Source of the DNA: Microplitis mediator
Taxonomy: Eukaryota > Arthropoda > Insecta > Hymenoptera > Braconidae
Assembly (NCBI RefSeq): GCF_029852145.1
Contig: NC_079978.1
Coordinates: 124,001 to 188,000, forward strand
Direction: 5' to 3'
Length of the DNA: 64,000 nt
Shown piece after piece: positions 14,090-24,512 of this stretch. Every line of letters starts with the position of its first letter. The stretch's first letter is position 1. The notes beneath the pieces are model-generated. The model saw only the letters and a list, made by a program, of their open reading frames with translations, had not been told where the DNA came from and did not search any database. Both the position numbers and the translations under genes were made by a program.

Positions 14090-14357
14090 CTTTTAGTTGG
14101 CCCAAGTCACATTTGACGTTTGCTCTTGGACCTGATCACTCAACCATAACTGCCTTACTTTGTTAATTTTTCATTCAGCTAATCTAATTACTATATATAT
14201 TTATTTTTAAATTTATTATTCTCGGTGTTACTTAATGTTTCTTTTATTTTTTTATTGAATTTATCAATTAATATTATTGTCAGTGTTTATAATAATATAT
14301 GAATTATTTGTATGTGTTAATAGTAGTTAAAAAATATAAATTACGCGATGCACTAAA

Positions 14358-15645
14358 ATGATGCCATCTCTTATACCGTTCAGTGTTCGTGATATTTTGA
14401 ATGATAATCATATTGATACAATGGATTCATACAACTCTCATGGACAGACATCACAAAATTTTAATTTGTCACAAGACTACTATGGATATAATACAACTCC
14501 AGAGACTCATTGGGATATTGACAAGTATAAAGAACAATTACAGTCCACTCAACAAGTAAACAATCAAAATTACTCGGATTTGAATAATATTCAACCCTTG
14601 GGACATATTGTAACTCCATATCAAGAAACTCCGGTTGTAGAAGATGGTAAATATCTTATTTTCGTAAATCTGTCAACAATATCCAACCATTATTATGATT
14701 AATTAAATTTTTACTTTTTCTTTTTCTTCTATTAAATTTAATAGGAAATATCGTGACATCCAGTAAAACAGAACTAAGAAAAAATCAATCTGGAAAAAGA
14801 ACAAAGAGAAAACCCCGAGTCCTTTTTTCTCAGGTAATACATATTATATAATTAATAATAGTAAAATATTTATAAAAATTTTTCATTATTGTTATTAGGC
14901 CCAAGTTTACGAATTAGAGCAGCGTTTTAAGCAACAGCGATACCTGAGTGCACCAGAACGTGAGGTGTTGGCATCAACATTGAAACTTACAAGCACTCAA
15001 GTAAAAATTTGGTTTCAAAATCGCCGTTACAAGAATAAACGCGCGCGAATTGAAGATGCTGAAAAACATGTACAATCTCAAAATATTAAAAATCAATCAT
15101 CGGTTAAAAAAATTACCGTGCCTGTGTTAATAAAAGATGGAAAACCAAATAATCGTGATTCTTGTGGAATAAATTATTGGACTAATGGATTTAGATCTGA
15201 TCTCAATACACAAGAAATCCAACAAGACTTTGGTCACGTCCGATTGAGTCCTGACTATAGAATAATAAACGATGTACGACAAGACTCTACGAGCATTGCT
15301 AGTGAATTTAGAAATAATTTTAGTCCGAGCCAAGATATTCATCGGCATGTTTTTTCATCATCGATTGACTATCGGACGAATAATAATTTTAGTTCATCGG
15401 GAATAAAATCTATCAAGACTGAATATAAAGACTTTAATGATATTTCAAATTTTAACGACTTTAAACCCGTTTCATCTGACGAAAAATCCGGAATGATATT
15501 TAATAATGAAAATCGTTCTATTATGGATATATCAGGGAATGATTTTGCTTTTTCTAATTACAGTAATCCATCAAATTATCAAATGAGTTATGTTAATTAT
15601 ATGGAACAATTACCGATAGATCAGAGCATTCAGCGACTTTGGTAA
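14358..15645 (+). CDS. tin: Tinman, NK4-class homeobox transcription factor, three coding exons
   Basis: Nuclear DNA-binding factor; in Drosophila it specifies dorsal mesoderm, heart and visceral muscle. Coding exons 14358-14646, 14745-14833 and 14899-15645 join in frame with GT/AG introns of 98 and 65 bp and give 374 residues. An N-terminal TN motif (PFSVRDILN, residues 7-15) resembles the Groucho-binding motif of the family. The homeodomain is about residues 117-176: FSQAQVYELEQRF in helix 1, KIWFQNRRYKNKR in helix 3, with Gln50, Asn51 and the NK2/NK4 hallmark Tyr54, which favours CAAGTG sites. No NK2-specific domain follows, as in tinman and unlike vnd or scarecrow. The C-terminal half is Asn/Ser/Asp-rich and unrecognised. 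The first intron splits a Gly codon; the second falls after homeodomain residue 10. A second ATG follows at once (14361), and a three-codon upstream ORF (14348-14356) precedes the start. Position just before bap supports the call. A diverged NK2-class gene is the main alternative and is unlikely. Confidence 0.93.
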
Positions 15646-16018
15646 TTTATTTTAGTATAAACATTCAAAGAGTAGATATGCCAAAATATTATTATTAAGA
15701 TAGTTGAAATTATTTTAAATGTATAAAGGGTGACTTAATAATTTAGTATATAATATAAAAAGAAAAACACACGTATATATATTATATGTAAGTCTTAGTT
15801 TATCGTCGTTGTCGTCATTTTATTTTTTTGAATTGGACGAATTTTTTTTTAAATGGTCGTAGGGTACGGAAACATCCTCTTAAAAATGGTTAAATTTTCG
15901 TTTCCTTTCGCATTTTTCACAGTCGTATTCTTAACCAATGAGACCATTAAAAAGTATAATTTATAACTGTACATAAAAATATAATACTTATAAATGATTA
16001 ATAATTAAAAGTAATATA

Positions 16019-16024
16019 AATAAA
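16019..16024 (+). terminator. Candidate poly(A) signal of tin
   Basis: AATAAA lies 374 bp after the tin stop codon and is followed within 10-30 bases by the GT-rich stretch TTTGTGGAGGGGTTGGTGTT, the usual arrangement for cleavage and polyadenylation. No earlier AATAAA was noticed after the stop. Transcript data would be needed to fix the end. Confidence 0.5.
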
Positions 16025-17225
16025 ATAGTTTGTGGAGGGGTTGGTGTTTAAAATAAAAGTTAATGAATTATAACTTATAAATAGGTGGATTCTGACAGGT
16101 TGAGTTAAACCATTGGTGCTTTTAGGGTTATCGCGAGAGTATGACGGGTCATCTGGCAGTCAAGTGGACGCGCATATAAACTCATGTTGGCGTCGTTTCT
16201 TTTTATTTTCTTGGGATTCGCCTTCTGATTGTGCCTATGGTGCTACTGATGCTATTACGGGCCATGGGAAGATTACTGATAACAAATATAAGGCGCGATT
16301 TCTTTTATGATTATATATATTCATATATAAAATACTGCTGATGCTTTTTTACAAATCAACTATACGGCATTTAAACGTGATAATAATAATAATATTATAT
16401 ATGTATATGTATATGTATAATTTTATGGCTGTAAAGTAGTATACCGGTTATATGTTCTTACTGCTCTTGAGAGCTGTTAAACAAGGGATGATACTCGTCG
16501 TGCGATCGTGGGAACAACTCATATATTATCTATATTATTACATTGCCAGACATCAATTTTACTATATTTAGTATATATGCGTGTTATACACATATAATAA
16601 TAAAATCATTATATTATTAATTTTGCGGTATATTTAATAATAATATTATTATTATATATATAAAAATAAAAAATACGAAGCCAGCTGTGTACTTAAAATA
16701 TAGTTATTTAATTTTATTATAATATTTTTTTTGGATACAATAAATAACGAATAAGTTTAATAATATATGATTATATTAAATTTTTTTAATTGTTTTATCA
16801 TGGTTAAATGTATGACTCCATTACAGGTTCAGTTATTCATCCGATCAATCACTAAAAGTTAAATATCGAAATATGATACTATTTGACTATCAACAAAAGT
16901 CAAATGGTAAAAAAAAAAAAAAAAAGCAGAATATAGTTAGGATAAGTAGAGTAACAAGGGTACATAATCCAGTAACTTATTACGACCTTCTATTTCTTTT
17001 TAAATACATTTTTTTTTATATTGCATTGATTTATTTATTAAAATAACCCTTTCGTTTCATGTGATTCTGAATTTTTTTCTCTACTTAAAAAAAATAGGAA
17101 TAATTTCATTATAGTTAAGCTAGATTAAATTATAAAATTTAGTTGTAATTTTTTAAATTTTTTACTATTTAAGCTATTGATATGAGAGCAGACTTAGACC
17201 GAGGTAATAGTATATTACATACCTA

Positions 17226-17428
17226 GGCCAGTAAAATAAGAAAAGTCTCAGAGCACATGTAATTGTTGGCCGAGGCGAAGCCGAGGCTGACAAACATGTG
17301 GTCTGAGGCTTTCTTTTTTACTGGCCAAGGTGCGTATACTATTTTTCTGCTCGACGAAGCCGGAAAGTCGCAACTTCGTTTGGGGCAGCGGCCCGAAAGT
17401 TGCCACTTTCCGGCCGGAGGGCAGAAAA
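17226..17428. repeat. Two adjacent GC-rich foldback repeats
   Basis: First dyad: 17226-17260 (GGCCAGTAAAATAAG... ending ACATGT) against 17294-17326 (ACATGT... TTTTTTACTGGCC), with a GGCCGAGGCGAAGCCGAGGC loop. Second dyad: 17343-17378 (TTTTCTGCTCGACGAAGCC...) against 17394-17428 (...CCGGCCGGAGGGCAGAAAA), with GCCGGAAAGTCGCAACTT facing AAGTTGCCACTTTCCGGC. Arms are about 33-36 bp with a few mismatches. The block is much richer in G+C than the AT-rich DNA on both sides, which suggests an inserted repeat. A short open frame crosses it but resembles no protein I know. Confidence 0.65.
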
Positions 17429-18730
17429 CAAAATTTTTTTGTTGCAAACGATAGGATATGATGTATGGTATGTATCATGTAACATTGTCAGTTGATAAGT
17501 TAAATATTTGAAATACTCAGAAGAAGAAGAAGAATAAGAAAAATTAAAATTTTCCGATGATATCAGGAAAAAATAAAGATAGCCGAGCTACCGACTGAAG
17601 CAAGACGCAGCTGTAAGCATTGACGCGTTCAGACTTATCGATTCAAAGCAGACGGTAAATTCAAATTCTACTTATGTTTTTAAAAACTTACTCAAATTTA
17701 TTTATCATATATATTTATACTTTTTCGAATTATTAAAAATATTCAAGATTATTTTCACCGTTTGATTTTAAAATAAATCAGTAAAATTAATTGTAAATTA
17801 GTAAATACAAACTGTTCACAAGCTATAAGTATGCTACTGGTTGAATTAGTGGCAAACTCGTAATAGCTACAAGAATAGTCAGTATCTACTAATTTACATT
17901 GAGTTTCACTAATTTATTTCCAGAGAAAAAGATAAAAAAAATAATTATATTATTCAAAATTTGATGTATTGTTTAAAATTATATATATATTGAGTATAAA
18001 TAAGTGAATGGTATTTGAGATAATTGTCATGTTAATGTATACACATTGAAAAAAAGAAAAGAAGAAAAAAGAAAAAAGAAATGAAAGTACGTATATACAA
18101 AGTCAACGTCCAACAAGTCAGTTCGAAGAAGATAGACGGAAGAAAGGACAGAGAATATGAGTAAAGTGAATGAGCATAATATAAAGTCAGTGATGGTGGT
18201 GTTAGTCGCGTTGGCGGCTGCCGCTTCCATACACTATACACTGAGCAACTGAGCACTAATATTACATCTCTGAACTGACAGACGTGCGGACTTAAAAACC
18301 TAAGACTAACAAACAGTTTGCAGTCATCCGGTCTCCTTGTTTTTATTATATTCTTATGGACGTGCGTGAGTACAGCAAACTACGAGCTACCGTTTACCTC
18401 ATCATCTCTCTTCCCCCACGAGCTGGCATATCCATTTTATTAGTTTTTACATTTTTTTAAACAATAATCATTCTATACATTATATTTTTAATAAAATTAT
18501 TGACTGATGAAAATAAAATTTAAACATCATTGTATACAATATATACTATAGACGTCAATACGTATTGAATTCCCAAGTTGTTCCCCAACCATTGAGTTAG
18601 GGTAGTTGAAATAAGGTATAATTTTCCGCGCCAATTAAGGTCTTTAAGAATTGCAACCAATTTAACGGGATGAGGGTCAAAGACTTAGCTTAGGGGATGA
18701 CTTGGACTGGTTCGACTTGTACACCTCTCC

Positions 18731-18780
18731 TCTATCACCCTCTATCACCCTCTTTCACTCTCTTTCACCCTCTTTCACCC
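18731..18780. repeat. Tandem repeat, five copies of a 10-bp unit (TCTATCACCC / TCTTTCACCC)
   Basis: Five consecutive 10-bp units fill the interval; the first two read TCTATCACCC, the later ones TCTTTCACYC. The plus strand is pyrimidine-rich. It lies about 1.8 kb before the bap start codon. Confidence 0.85.
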
Positions 18781-19639
18781 TGTTATTTGGTATCGATTGA
18801 ATCAATCGGAAAAAATATCCAATGGCCTGCTTATAAGCTTATAACTTTATTAACTCAGAGTATCGGGATCTGAATTTTAAAATTAACATTTCATTGAGAG
18901 TCAATAAAGTACAGAGAAAAAGCTTAAATATTAAGATTTATAGATAAACTATTGAATAATATAGTTATATATAAAATGAGTTTCAGATGGGCATCATTGT
19001 GTTAAGTGAGGCATAATAATATCGCGCTTCTGTGGTTCACACTTAATTAAACCGACATAGGAACTTGATAACTCGCACGTGACGGACAATGCTGGCAGTC
19101 TTTAGCGACAATTGTTATGTAAAGTACACCCTGTGTCGACATGAGCGGGTGTGGCATCTCGATACTAGGTCCAAGTAGTTGAGCCTGCGCCCACAATCAG
19201 ATATACTCACTACTAATACGAGTACATATTTATGGTAGTGTTGAAATGAGTGAGCGACTTTGTAAAATCGTTAGCTCCGATTCAGAAAAGTGCGACGTGA
19301 CTTTTCCTTACACTTTTCCGCAAACTTGATTTCATTCAATATTTCAAACTTAACTTTTATTTCTCTTGATCTGCCTCATTCACTCGACAAAAAATAATAA
19401 TATTTTTTTAAAAAAAATTTTTTTTTTTTCAATTTTATAGATATATCAAATCTGACTAGTATGTATAATTTTTATAATAATAATAAGTGTAAATTATGTT
19501 TTTATAGATGCATAAATATAATATTAAGTAAAAAAAAAAAAAATAAATATACTGATGATAATTAGCTCAATAAGATATTAATTTGTCTGTGGCAAAAGCT
19601 CTTGGTGATTAATTGTAAATTTAAAGAGTAAAAATATAA

Positions 19640-20582
19640 AAATAAAAATAAAAAAATAGGATCGACGGTGACGGTGGTGGCAGTCGAGTGTAGGTGGTGC
19701 GAGTGAAATTACGGCAAGTCGTGAGAGTGGCGCCTGATCGACATTTACCCTTCTACCTACTTACCACTACAACTCGATTGGCTGTGGGGGAAAAACCGGT
19801 GTGTAGGAAAATCCGTGGATTGGTCGTGGGGCGAGGCCGCGGATTAAACAAGTGCAAGAGAGTGCTGTATACGTTATCGGCGAGGTGACTGACAAAAACG
19901 GATAACCGACGAGACTCCACCTACACGAGCAGACCAGACCAAACCAGACTTTGCCACACGACATACGTGGGAGATGGACAAAGAGAGAAAATAATAATAA
20001 GACTATAAGCGAAATATACCATGATTATGATTACAACTTGGTACATATGAACGAGTAAAGCATCAGTTAGTGACTGAGAAAAGAGAGTTGGAAACTCGTT
20101 AGTAAATGTAACATCTATTCGGAAAAATAGCTTGCTCTGGTTCATTATTCAAAGCTGTAGAGGGAGAAGTAATATCATCATTTTTTACTTTTTTTATCAA
20201 CTCAAGAGCTCTGTGGAGGGAGTATCGAGTAGAATGTCACACTAATTCGAAAAAATAAGTAATCCCGAGAGGCACGCGAAGCACACTTGACCTAAGCATA
20301 CTTGGACGAAAGGGTGCAAGCTAACTCGACATCCACAGATTACTTTTTTTTACTTTTTTTCATTTTTTTTCGGTGTTATTCAAGTGATAGAAAGTGTTTT
20401 AAACAATATTGTGATAATTGGATTATTTATACAATGATAAAAAGTGCTCCCAATCGTATTAATTTATCAAAATAACTAAATGTGATATACGTTATCATTA
20501 TTATTATTATTATTATTACTATTATTATTTTTATTTTTGTTGTTGTGTACTGCTACCGAATGTATTTAAAGAAAATAAGGCT
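19640..20582 (+). promoter_or_regulatory. Probable bagpipe promoter and 5' leader region, with two Tinman-type sites
   Basis: The block from about 19655 to 19970 is GC-richer than its surroundings and contains ATTGGCTGTGGGGG, GGATTGGTCGTGGGG and AAACAAGTGC. Closer to the gene are two exact NK/Tinman sites, CACTTGA at 20284-20290 and TCAAGTG at 20380-20386, about 200-300 bp before the bap ATG. In Drosophila bap is a direct Tinman target. No clear TATA box or start site could be chosen, and the last 200 bp may be 5' UTR. Promoter function is inferred from position and composition. Confidence 0.4.
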
Positions 20583-22866
20583 ATGGCAACCGAGAAAAAT
20601 CGAATGGACTCTCCAAAAGCTGCATTATCTATTCAACCAACACCATTCAGTATTGAACATATTCTCAGCAGTTCAACGAACCACGTGGGACAGCTAGAAA
20701 TTCGTCCCATTATTCTTCAAGAATCTTATGGAGAACATGAAAACAATTATAATCGTAATAACAATAATCATAATAATAACAATAATAATAGTAATAATAA
20801 TAATAATAATAATATTAATATTAATAATAACAATAAGAAAACATTAGGTGGTGGTGAAACTGTTATTGAACTTGATTCTCAATTATCAAGTAGCAGTGGA
20901 ATATCTTTTTTGAAAAGACCAACTTCTCCGGATAATCGGACGAGTGTAGTTCGTGAGTTGAATATCTTGAGAAGAAATCTAGTCCAGACAAATTTGTCAA
21001 ATTACAATAATTTACCGTCAATTACAAAAGCCAGTTTTCAAAGTCTTGATCAACTGGATAACATAGCAAATTATCGTAAATTTAAAGATTCGCGAGAATC
21101 ATCGTTAAATCATCGTCAGCAAGACGAAGCTTTGGATATGAGTAAAACAAAATATCTTGGTATGTTTTATTATCATTCTATAAAAAAATTAAAAGGATCA
21201 GAGGCATTATAAACTCACTCTTACATATCCTTGAGAGTTTTTTAAGTTAACCCGGGCTACGTAGATAACGTAATTGAATGTAATTTTAGTAGCATAAGTG
21301 CCACTCGACCAAGCAGACGTCACAAGTGGCTTGGACTACTCTAAATCTCTTACACTTGTTCATTTGCCGTCAGATCCTCTTTATCTTTTTTTTTTTTTTT
21401 TTTTTTCCCTTTTCGGCATATCAACTTATTCTCGCATACATTAAGTCAATCTTAGTCATTTTTATTTATCACTAACGGAAACTTTACTTTTCATAAAATA
21501 TCATATATAATAATATTAAGCTCATAATTTTATTTCCTGATGCTTGATTCCATCCTTTACGCCTGTTGATGAAAATGAGGATGAGGTCTCTTGAATACAA
21601 TATTTTTATAAATGGACATGAAATAAACAAAAAAAAAATTGAATATAGATAGTATTGAGTATCAAATTACTCAACAAACCGATCAAGCACTTTTCCACTA
21701 CTTATAAATCCATTATCGACAAATATCCACATACATTTTACCCCTAATATAACAGTAATGGGAGTAGTAGTGATTTAACTTAACCAACGTCAAAATCAAT
21801 CATTTATATCTATATATCTTTATAACTATATATATATACTTGAGATAAATAAAATAAAGGATATTAAATAAAATAATAATGATTGAATAATATTTAAAAG
21901 TCGTTGAGGCTATTAAAAGGTTATTAAAGAAGCTATATCATGACGTTTATGGCATTCGAGACTAAACAATTTTGGTGGAGGTACCTGACTCTGGTTAAGC
22001 AAAGAGGAATTGCCGCGAGTATATGAATATGTAAACATAGCGGCACGTGTGTTGTAACATGATTTAAAATGAGACTTCAAACGCATCAACTCTACACTCA
22101 CTTTTCCCTTTTTATAATATTAAAAATTATTATATGTATGACGGGTTTAATATACATTAAAGTTTATTTTAAAATTTTAAAAAATCATAATATTGTTTCG
22201 TTTGATTGCAGATGAAATAGAGGATGATATGTATGATAATCAATCTCACGGGCAATTACTTCAAAACAGAAAAAAACGTAGTAGAGCAGCTTTTTCACAT
22301 GCTCAAGTGTACGAGCTCGAGAGACGATTTGCAGCGCAAAAATATCTATCAGGGCCAGAAAGAGCTGATCTTGCACGTGGACTAAAATTAACTGAAACTC
22401 AAGTCAAAATTTGGTTTCAAAACCGAAGGTATTGTATACTATGATAATTTAAATTTAAATTCCAAATATAGTATTAAAAAAAAAAAAAAATAACAAATTT
22501 AGGTATAAAACCAAGAGGCGACAGCAACAAGAATTGGGTGCGATAGTTAATTCCAGTGCCGCAAGACGAGTAGCCGTGAGAGTATTGGTTCATCCAGATG
22601 AGCAATTGAGAGGATTACCATCTCTACGTACTTCAAATTTACAACTTCCTGGGCAAATTTCATGCCCACCACAGATTCACCCATCAAACAAACCGTTCAA
22701 CACGTTCCCTTACTACTGCTTACCCTATCATCCGCTTCTCTGTCCTTCACTTCACACTACTCCTCCCCATTTACAGGTGCAAACTAGTATACCTCCCGAG
22801 ATTGATCATCAACTACCCCGTGAAACTCAACTATCTAAAGTTATCCATGATAACAATGATAAATAA
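20583..22866 (+). CDS. bap: Bagpipe, NK3-class homeobox transcription factor, three coding exons
   Basis: Nuclear transcription factor; the Drosophila gene drives visceral mesoderm formation downstream of tinman and Dpp. Coding exons 20583-21159, 22212-22428 and 22503-22866 join in frame (introns 1052 and 74 bp, GT/AG) and give 385 residues. A TN motif (TPFSIEHIL, residues 20-28) lies near the N-terminus. Residues about 57-90 are an Asn-rich tract encoded mainly by AAT. The homeodomain is about residues 213-272: KKRSRAAFSHAQVYELERRF at the start and KIWFQNRRYKTKR in helix 3, with Tyr54. Just after it comes RRVAVRVLVHPD, matching the conserved post-homeodomain motif of NK3/Bapx proteins, which separates it from tin. 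The second intron interrupts the codon for homeodomain Arg53. The C-terminus is Pro-rich with no known domain. The start follows the AT-rich leader and places the TN motif close to the N-terminus as expected. It lies 4.9 kb after tin on the same strand. Confidence 0.94.
21160..22211 (+). other. bap: First intron of bagpipe, 1052 bp
   Basis: Bounded by CTTG|GTATGT and TTGATTGCAG|ATG; splicing restores an Asp codon. The 5' part (about 21240-21370) is relatively GC-rich and includes GTCACAAGTGGCTTGG, a CAAGTG-containing word. A long T-tract sits at about 21391-21407. The rest is AT-rich with no gene seen. Confidence 0.85.
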
Positions 22867-22997
22867 TAATTCATAATCAAAAATAACATAAAATATAATC
22901 AATAATAATAATCATAAATATTATACAATTTAAATTTTTTCTCAAATATAACTAAAAATATATTATCAATAGAGAGTTGTGTATATTAGAGTATGTA

Positions 22998-23003
22998 AAT
23001 AAA
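22998..23003 (+). terminator. Candidate poly(A) signal of bap
   Basis: AATAAA lies 132 bp after the bap stop codon and is followed by ATTATGTTGTG, a weak GT-rich element. Several similar AATAAA words follow within 30 bases, so the exact signal is uncertain. Confidence 0.4.
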
Positions 23004-24472
23004 TGTATAAATAATAATAATAAAATATTATGTTGTGAAATATATTTTATCCATTTTAATATTATATATATAATTTATTTAAAATTGACATCGTGTAGTT
23101 TTCATTGGAGTTGTATACGGATTGAAGTAATCTACCGATGGGTCCGGATGGATGTACTCAACCGTAATCATATCATTGTAAATTATCATATGGTTGCAGC
23201 AACCCCTTGAAATGCCAACGCAAGAGCCCAACATGGATTATTCATATATGTGTATAGCTTGAGAATCAAATTTTTATATCATCAACGAAAAAATTTAAAA
23301 AAAAAATTGTGTAAATAAATTTAATTGAGTGATTGACATAGAATATACACAATTAAAATGGTATGGGTTTAAAAACTAAACGCCGCTTTATATAAGGATG
23401 AAAAATTTACCAACTCTCATGACCTTTTATTTTTATTTAACTTTTTTATTTTATTTTTTTATTATTTCTTTAATTCCCGAAAAAAGGGTGGGTGTAAAAC
23501 TGAGTTGCGACACAAGTATAATTTTTTCCCTATAAGTGTTTTAATAGTCCAACTGGGTGGCCCGGTTAGACATTGGATATGTTTATTCAGACGTAAAGAT
23601 GGGACTGGAGACTTGTCGACCGTCGACCGTCGACTCTGTACTGATGGGAGTAAAAACCACTAGGATCTGACACTCATCCGGTGCCACTGTTAATAAATCC
23701 CAAAGAGTTACATTGCTCTCATTTTAATTCCTTATTCTTCATCCTGACTACATCTCAATTCGCTATATAAATTTATAAACTGGATAAATAAATTCAATGA
23801 ATAAACAGTGTATTCGTTCAGTTTTAAATAATTAAATATAGTTTTATCGATCTCTTACAGATGTTTATAAAGAATTTTAATACGGTATCAATTTAAATAT
23901 GAAGATGATTATAGTTTTCTAAAGAATTACTAACTCATATACTAACAGAGTATATTCGTATTCTTGATTATGTACTCATGCAATTAATTATCGTTGTGTG
24001 TTTATACCATAATTTATAAACAATTCGCAGCCGCATAAGCATTCACTATATATACATATATATGATAGTTTAAGCTGATTTTCTTGCGAGATCTGTAAAA
24101 TTTCACTGCATTGTATATCACTATTTGTGTTATTACGACGAGTTTTATGCAGTTATTTAATGATTTATTATTATAAAACCGATATTTTTTTCCTTACAAT
24201 TTAATTCGATCGATTTTAGTATAGTTAAATGAAAATAAAAAAAGTAAAGTTGTATTTAAATTTAAAAGTTGATGCTGCCTTCTCAGTCAACTTTAACTGA
24301 ATTGTAAAAATAAATGAGATATTTCGTCGAGGGTGAGAATGATAGTGTCGGACTTGTACTACCGAAACAAGAAAGGAACGATTTAACGCTCAATCAACCG
24401 ACTAAAGCTAATTTTCATTAACTGCTAACAGCTACAGCTCGTCCGTCGGCGAACCCCACCCTCTATAGGATC

Positions 24473-24512
24473 CTCATCACCTCATCACCTCATCACCTCA
24501 TCACCTCATCAT
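24473..24512. repeat. Tandem repeat, five copies of CTCATCAC
   Basis: Four perfect copies and one copy ending in T follow one another without gaps. Located 1.6 kb after the bap stop. Confidence 0.88.

Larger units (their letters stand above)
1..14357. other. Gene-free region upstream of tinman
   Basis: No open frame here looks like a conserved protein; all are short and many run through TA repeats or other simple sequence. The stretch holds short tandem repeats (3681-3712, 4041-4070), a TIR element (2591-3303), a poly(T) run (10021-10049), a foldback repeat (11285-11439) and TA dinucleotide tracts. GC-richer blocks at about 2040-2420, 3560-4230 and 6200-6930 are not explained. The segment just before tin (about 14030-14150) is less AT-rich than its surroundings and contains a Tinman-type site. 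The gene on the far side of this spacer is not in view. Confidence 0.7.
15646..20582. other. Spacer between tinman and bagpipe
   Basis: No coding gene is recognised in these 4.9 kb. It contains the tin 3' UTR (to about 16050), very AT-rich sequence, a double foldback repeat (17226-17428), a 10-bp tandem repeat (18731-18780) and a more complex, GC-richer stretch from about 19000 to the bap start. In Drosophila the intervals around tin and bap hold mesodermal enhancers, so the right-hand 1.6 kb is the likeliest place for bap control sequence. Confidence 0.65.

Noticed and set aside
17263..17454. Open frames on both strands through the GC-rich double foldback
   Set aside because: They exist because the palindrome is GC-rich and lacks stop codons. 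The predicted peptides resemble nothing known.
22193..22444. Reading bap as starting at the ATG-like codon before exon 2
   Set aside because: The acceptor CAG at 22209-22211 and the in-phase upstream exon carrying the TN motif show this is an internal exon, not the start.
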